Source: an uncultured Bacteroides sp. (GTDB lineage: Bacteria > Bacteroidota > Bacteroidia > Bacteroidales > Bacteroidaceae). From it: a DNA stretch of 11,748 nucleotides. Location: positions 1 through 11,748 of the forward strand of contig CAKUYM010000113.1 of NCBI GenBank assembly GCA_934716785.1, given 5' to 3'. Each line of letters begins with the position of its first letter. Position 1 is the stretch's first letter. The notes beneath the pieces were generated by a model, which searched no databases, was not told the origin of the DNA, and saw only the letters and a list, made by a program, of their open reading frames with translations. Positions 7,442 to 11,748 of the stretch are shown piece by piece. The translations under genes and the position numbers were made by a program.

Positions 7442-9443
7442 ATCCCCATCCACCAGGGCCACCGCCACCACCCGGCCGACCGCCTCCGCCGCCACCTCCG
7501 CCACCGGAAGTGCTGCCAACCTGAGTCACCATCGAACTGGCTGTGAAAGTATCTGCCTGCGTACCACCGGAATAGGTTGCCCCCGTGTATAATCCGAAGA
7601 ACTCGGAGCCACCGGTGACTGTTCCGCCTTTCGAGATGATGTAACTTCCGCCCGACGTTAAGTTCGGACTACTGAACAAGACTGTCATTTGCGAATAGGC
7701 GCGGGGAATCTGATAAGTGAGGATATCGGTACTGTCGGTCGAACGGATGTTCAGATATTGTCCATTTGAACCCGAACCGCCATAGATAACACTGCGCTGT
7801 GTGCATACGCTTGATGTCGGTGTACTTGTTCCACCACCAATGCCAAGGACAATGCCGCCGGTTATCTTAAAGGTATTTTGGTCACAATCGAGTCCGTCTT
7901 CGGGAACGGTAGTACCGGATGATACAACCACTCCGCCTGTGATAGTCAACGTACCGTTGGAGTCGATACCGTCATTGCCCGAACTGTAGCAGTAAATATT
8001 ACCACCGTTAATGACTATACTGTTGCTTGCATTCATACAATCGTCATAGCAAAGGGCGGCAACCATACCGTTATTGACAGTCAGCACACTTTTACTTTCT
8101 ATGCCTTCACTGCCTTCTCCACCGGTAGCTTTCACCAGCACTGTTCCGCCGTCGATTGTCAGTGCACCGTCTGCCTTGATACCCTTGGCAGATGAGCTGA
8201 GCCTGTTGTATGTGCACTGAGGTCCGGTAGTAATAACCTTCACCGTGCCATCACTGATAGTGACAGAACCGTCACAGTTTATTCCTTTGCCGGCTCCACC
8301 GGTACTTTGGATAGCTATTTCACCACCTGTCACAAGTATATTGCCATCACACTTGATTCCTGCACATGAGCTTAAATCATTATCTTCATAAAGAGCGGTT
8401 TGCGAGGTGAGTGCTGTCAGTTTGCCACCCGAGAAAGTAAGATTGCCGTCACAGGAGATACCTTTTGAAGCAGCTCCCGCAACTTCTGCCTGAATAGCGC
8501 CACCACTAATCAGTACGTCTTGGGCGGACTTCAGCCCATGCGCTTTATTGGCAGTTGTGGAGACTTTCACAAATCCGCCTGTCATGGTGATTCCGCCTTC
8601 CTCGCACTGGATAGCGTCTTCGGTGGAAGAAATGTTAAGCACTCCGCCGCCGATAATAACGGCATCATTGGTATGAATACCGTCTTTCTTGGCGGCAGCT
8701 ACCGTGATGTTACATCCGCTACGAAAACGCACATAATCATCGCTGGTGATAGCATGTTTGTAATTTCCGGTAACAGTCAGTAAGCCGCCACCGCTGAATA
8801 TCAACTGTCCTTCACTGAAAAAGCAGGCTTTCATATCCTCGCTATCAGTGGCCGATGTATAGGAGGAACCATCGGTTAAGGTATTCGTCGTTCCATCGGT
8901 ACATACCACAAACACGCGTTTGGAAGACTGTATATTTATAGCCGCGCCAACCGGATTAAGTATGGATACTCCCGACAATGACAGTTTGAACTTTTTCTCA
9001 CTATACACTTTAAACGAGCCGTCCGTTGTTGTCCCGTTCAACACATATTCCACTTTACCAACCGTAGAGTTGACCACAACATGTCCTCCGTTGACAGACA
9101 CTTCCACACCGGAAACATTATTGTTTACCGTTGCGGTAGTACCATTGTAGGTTATAGTCACTACGGACGTAAATTCAGAATTTTCAATAAAATCATCCTC
9201 ATCAGATGATACCGTTTCCGTCATACTTCCGTAAGTCGATTCATCGTTTTCATCGAAAGCGACGGTAAAATCCAACAAGTCTCCCGATTCTGCGGGTATC
9301 GTCGGATCAGACTGACTGCCTCCTCCGCTACCCGAACCGTCGACCAATGTACCTTCTTCTTCACCGAAGTCAAAAGCCTCTGTCGTGCAGCTTACCAATA
9401 GCAGCAACAATACCGACAGTCCAAACAATACATTTCTTTTCAT
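7437..9443 (-). CDS. Cthe_2159-like carbohydrate-binding beta-helix lipoprotein
   Basis: The 668-residue protein has a lipoprotein signal (MKRNVLFGLSVLLLLLVSC, Cys19), an acidic Gly/Ser/Asp/Glu linker to about residue 100, then a long right-handed beta-helix built from rungs of about 20-25 residues with recurring G-I-x-C-D-G turns (KGISCDGN, AGIKCDGN, KGINCDGS, KGIKADGA, DGIDSNG, DGLDCD) and TGG/SGG corners. This matches the Cthe_2159 / carbohydrate-binding domain family (PF14262); Cthe_2159 itself binds acidic sugars and calcium. About sixteen cysteines recur at rung positions, which is unusual for an exported protein and may form an internal stack. The C-terminus is a glycine-rich tail of about 20 residues ending GGPGGWGW. 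It is the last gene of the operon, 18 bases after the DUF2490 gene. I infer a surface-exposed binder of an anionic polymer. Confidence 0.88.
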   Translation of the reverse strand: MKRNVLFGLSVLLLLLVSCTTEAFDFGEEEGTLVDGSGSGGGSQSDPTIPAESGDLLDFTVAFDENDESTYGSMTETVSSDEDDFIENSEFTSVVTITYNGTTATVNNNVSGVEVSVNGGHVVVNSTVGKVEYVLNGTTTDGSFKVYSEKKFKLSLSGVSILNPVGAAINIQSSKRVFVVCTDGTTNTLTDGSSYTSATDSEDMKACFFSEGQLIFSGGGLLTVTGNYKHAITSDDYVRFRSGCNITVAAAKKDGIHTNDAVIIGGGVLNISSTEDAIQCEEGGITMTGGFVKVSTTANKAHGLKSAQDVLISGGAIQAEVAGAASKGISCDGNLTFSGGKLTALTSQTALYEDNDLSSCAGIKCDGNILVTGGEIAIQSTGGAGKGINCDGSVTISDGTVKVITTGPQCTYNRLSSSAKGIKADGALTIDGGTVLVKATGGEGSEGIESKSVLTVNNGMVAALCYDDCMNASNSIVINGGNIYCYSSGNDGIDSNGTLTITGGVVVSSGTTVPEDGLDCDQNTFKITGGIVLGIGGGTSTPTSSVCTQRSVIYGGSGSNGQYLNIRSTDSTDILTYQIPRAYSQMTVLFSSPNLTSGGSYIISKGGTVTGGSEFFGLYTGATYSGGTQADTFTASSMVTQVGSTSGGGGGGGGGRPGGGGGPGGWGW

Positions 9444-9461
9444 AACTTTTCGCTTGATATG

Positions 9462-10250
9462 TTAAAACTTAAACGAATATCCTACTCCAATTACGTGTCC
9501 ATCCGACTCATCCTCATCCGCCTTATTCTGATACAGATAATAAAAATCAAGAGAATGCTTCTTACTGAGTTTCCATTCCGTGCCCACTGTCCACCGCAGT
9601 TTTTCAAAAGCGACATTGTCATTCAATGAATGGAAAAGCTCGCACGAAGCATATGGATTAAAGGCGCACTTACGTATGTTATATCCTATCTGAATACGTG
9701 AGCGAAGTACGTTTTTTCCTTTTCCACTGATATATTCATCACTTTTCGCACTCCCGTCGTCACCGTCAAATTTCGGTACCGACTGGCTGGGATGGTAAGT
9801 GTATTGCCACCGCTCGCGAAGAGATAATGTGAAACGACGCCAGTCCGCTTTTCCCGTCAGCGACAAGTTGACACGATGCCTTGCCTGCCAGTATTCGGGA
9901 ATGTAATTTCCTTTTTTAGTAGTTTCCATCGGGTGGTAGTAATTGATAAAAGTATACCCGGCGGACGCCTTCAACCAACGGAACACTTTATAAGAAATAC
10001 CAGCCGACCCCGACCATCTCTCTACTGTCTGCAACCCGTCTCTGGTACGAAACTCCCCTTCCAAGGAAGCATTAAACCCGGGAAAGAGTTTTTTCTGCAC
10101 TTCCGCACTGGTCCATATACCGAAATCATCACTTTGGCCATAACACTTGCCTGTTCCCGCCATGCACAGGAAAATCATCAAGCGTGCCGTCCTTTTCGAG
10201 CCCCCCGACCACCTTTCTTTGTCTTTCAAACTGTTCATATTCTTATTCAT
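9462..10250 (-). CDS. DUF2490 family outer-membrane protein
   Basis: The 262-residue protein has a signal-like segment at about residues 21-38 (RTARLMIFLCMAGTGKCYG) after an unusually long charged N-terminus, so cleavage near Gln39 is likely. The mature part starts SDDFGIWTSAEVQKKLF and continues as alternating amphipathic strands (FNASLEGEFRTRDGLQT, WLKASAGYTFINYYHP, RFTLSLRERWQYTYHP, SLDFYYLYQNKA) and ends VIGVGYSFKF, a barrel-type aromatic C-terminus. This is the DUF2490 pattern, a family of small predicted outer-membrane barrels of unknown function. The start overlaps the DUF4956 stop by 8 bases, implying translational coupling; Met5 at 10238 is an alternative that would shorten the long n-region only slightly. 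It could be the outer-membrane outlet or anchor of the operon. Confidence 0.82.
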   Translation of the reverse strand: MNKNMNSLKDKERWSGGSKRTARLMIFLCMAGTGKCYGQSDDFGIWTSAEVQKKLFPGFNASLEGEFRTRDGLQTVERWSGSAGISYKVFRWLKASAGYTFINYYHPMETTKKGNYIPEYWQARHRVNLSLTGKADWRRFTLSLRERWQYTYHPSQSVPKFDGDDGSAKSDEYISGKGKNVLRSRIQIGYNIRKCAFNPYASCELFHSLNDNVAFEKLRWTVGTEWKLSKKHSLDFYYLYQNKADEDESDGHVIGVGYSFKF

Positions 10251-10917
10251 TCTCTTTAGGGAAACGAGTTAACGTATCAATCGTATTTATTTCATTCTTT
10301 AAAGGTTCATAATAGACTTTCAGCATGGCGGTGTCACGTAGAAAGTCTATGTGCCCAACTTCCACACGAATTATGTCAAGCCCGGTGCGCTCGCGTAAGT
10401 CGCGCAGTAAATCCTGTTCCCTTTCGGGTTTTATCAGTTCTATCTTGTCATACTGTATCAATTTGCATGAAATGTGCTTCAGCCACCGATTGCTTTCGCA
10501 AATCCATATACACAGGACGAAAAGCAAGTTGGTACATAGCAATTCGGCATGACTGATAGCTACGGCAAGAGCATTGATCACAGAGATGGCGATGATTACA
10601 AACAAATAAGTCATCTCGCGTACGGGCATCGACTCCGTCCTATATCGTATGATTCCGAAAATGGCAAACAATCCGAGTGCAAAACCTATCTTCAGCTTGA
10701 CACTTCCCAACAGAAATATCATCAAGAAAATACTAATGCTAATTAGTGTAAAGGTAAAATAGTAATCGCGCCGCTTGCTCTTGGGGTAGTAAAACAAATG
10801 AATGATACAGGAAACAACTAATAAGTTAAAACAAAACCGCACCAATAGTTCCATGAATCCTGCACTATCCAACAAGGGTGTCTCTATTAACGTAATATCA
10901 TTCAATTCGTCCAACAT
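10243..10917 (-). CDS. DUF4956 integral membrane protein
   Basis: This 224-residue inner-membrane protein has hydrophobic segments at about 25-43, 52-71, 78-91, 103-121 and 126-141 and a soluble C-terminal domain of about 80 residues. The family hallmark is plain: FGIIRYRTESMPVREMTYLF at 87-106, between two membrane segments. The cytoplasmic-looking tail (DLLRDLRERTGLDIIRVEVG, then TAMLKVYYE) resembles a small ferredoxin-like alpha-beta fold. DUF4956 genes typically sit beside VTC-domain polyphosphate polymerase genes, as here (60 bases downstream of the VTC gene), so a role in anchoring that enzyme or moving its product across the membrane is the usual guess; no activity is proven. The stop overlaps the start of the DUF2490 gene. 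Confidence 0.9.
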   Translation of the reverse strand: MLDELNDITLIETPLLDSAGFMELLVRFCFNLLVVSCIIHLFYYPKSKRRDYYFTFTLISISIFLMIFLLGSVKLKIGFALGLFAIFGIIRYRTESMPVREMTYLFVIIAISVINALAVAISHAELLCTNLLFVLCIWICESNRWLKHISCKLIQYDKIELIKPEREQDLLRDLRERTGLDIIRVEVGHIDFLRDTAMLKVYYEPLKNEINTIDTLTRFPKENE

Positions 10918-10948
10918 AGTGTTCTGTTTTTAATGTTATTATATTAAT

Positions 10949-10986
10949 TATCTTATACTTGTACTTGTATCTTATACTTACACTTG
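10949..10986. repeat. 19-base direct tandem repeat spanning the VTC gene stop
   Basis: TATCTTATACTTGTACTTG (10949-10967) is followed immediately by TATCTTATACTTACACTTG (10968-10986), differing at two positions. The second copy includes the last two codons and the TAA of the VTC gene (10978-10980); the first lies in the gap before the DUF4956 gene. It reads as a local duplication; no palindrome or terminator is formed. Confidence 0.8.
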
Positions 10987-11748
10987 GGCTATTTTTTGTG
11001 CTAACCTTAACTTGGGTTTGAAACGGTTGTACTTCACTCCGCCGACTGTTAGTGCAGTACCCACACAGTATTTGCTGATTCCCGAAGGGCGCACGTGCAG
11101 TTCATGCAATATCTCGCTGATGGGCGATCTGGTTCTTCCATCGCGTTTCAATTCTATGATTGCAAGATTGTCCAACTTTGCCTCCATACCCGTAAGAAGA
11201 TGGTGGAATTGCACGTCCGTATCAATAGTCAGGCGTTCTGTCATGGCTTTATTCACTAATGTAATACGGTGGAAACGATTCTCCAGTAGAAGCTGTAGGG
11301 CAGACAGTTCATACCAAGCATAATTACGTAGAAATTCCTCTCCTCCATCCATACATAAAGTATCTATTCCCTGTATGCGGATACGCTTTTTATCCGTCCG
11401 TCCTTTGTTATTCTTGTTTTTCACTTCCAGAAAAGTCAAGCCGGAAGAGACATAAGTACGTACACGTATCTTTTCACGTATCACCCTTCCGTTTTGGTGG
11501 GCCATATACATGGCATAATCCGGTGTATCAAGATAGGTGGTATGATAAGCAATGTCACGCTCCCCCTCTACCTTTTGCACACGGTAATAGGAATTTGCGC
11601 GTTGCAGTATATCTGTCAGCCCGGACTGGGAAACAATGTATTTCGTATCCGTACGGTTCATCAGGCGGATAGTGCTCATCTCTTCCAAAGATATGGGAGA
11701 AAAGGCGGAAAGCACGGAGGAAACATTGTATTTTTCGTTCATATTCAT
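10978..11748 (-). CDS. VTC-domain polyphosphate polymerase family protein
   Basis: The 256-residue protein is a soluble, single-domain member of the VTC / triphosphate tunnel family. Visible tunnel residues include Lys36 (RTDTKYIV), the basic strand Arg91-Glu-Lys-Ile-Arg95-Val-Arg97, Glu108 and Lys110 (FLEVKNKNNKGRTDKKRI), Arg172 (TERLTIDTD), Glu199/Lys201 (AIIELKRDG) and Lys225 (SGISKYCVG). These match in order the phosphate- and metal-binding positions of yeast Vtc4, which makes polyphosphate from ATP. There is no SPX domain, as is normal for bacterial members. The ATG at 11748 is the last base of the window, so a start further upstream cannot be excluded; Met3 is an alternative, but the length is already typical. 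It heads the visible operon with DUF4956. Polyphosphate synthesis is inferred from the family; a role on another triphosphate is possible. Confidence 0.88.
   Translation of the reverse strand: MNMNEKYNVSSVLSAFSPISLEEMSTIRLMNRTDTKYIVSQSGLTDILQRANSYYRVQKVEGERDIAYHTTYLDTPDYAMYMAHQNGRVIREKIRVRTYVSSGLTFLEVKNKNNKGRTDKKRIRIQGIDTLCMDGGEEFLRNYAWYELSALQLLLENRFHRITLVNKAMTERLTIDTDVQFHHLLTGMEAKLDNLAIIELKRDGRTRSPISEILHELHVRPSGISKYCVGTALTVGGVKYNRFKPKLRLAQKIAQV

Overview
The window looks like chromosomal DNA from Bacteroides or a close relative. The evidence is Bacteroidales-specific families (DUF4270, DUF4907, SPYSRYG/FadL-like barrel, LytS/LytTR pair), many lipoproteins with short lipoboxes, and several promoters matching the Bacteroides -33 TTTG / -7 TAnnTTTG consensus. 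There are no RNA genes, CRISPR arrays or insertion sequences, and no gene-free stretch longer than about 205 bases.

Left region (1-4097): two short transcription units diverge from a 203-base control region. Leftward run a Kelch-propeller lipoprotein and a small DUF4907 protein. Rightward run a DUF4270 lipoprotein and an outer-membrane barrel of the FadL-like type. The control region carries a perfect 14-base inverted repeat whose two arms end in the two -33 elements, so both units are probably controlled together. The barrel gene has one in-frame TAA; the same frame stays open and barrel-like for another 109 codons, so it is a recently broken gene or a sequence error.

Middle region (4158-7395): a secreted papain-fold aminopeptidase C / bleomycin hydrolase homologue on the plus strand faces a minus-strand two-component system, a LytS-type histidine kinase followed by a LytTR response regulator. 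The kinase is frameshifted between its N box and G box, so ATP binding should be lost unless this is a sequence error. Its periplasmic loop carries an unusual His/Glu/Lys/Pro tandem repeat, and the pair has its own consensus promoter.

Right region (7437-11748): a minus-strand operon reads VTC-type polyphosphate polymerase domain, DUF4956 membrane protein, DUF2490 outer-membrane protein, then a 668-residue Cthe_2159-type beta-helix lipoprotein with a glycine-rich tail. VTC, DUF4956 and Cthe_2159-like genes are known to co-occur in other bacteria, often with CotH kinases, but what they do together is not established. I infer a cytoplasmic anionic polymer or triphosphate-handling enzyme linked to a membrane partner and a surface-exposed acidic-ligand-binding protein, with the downstream two-component system as a candidate sensor. 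This operon is the most interesting part of the window.
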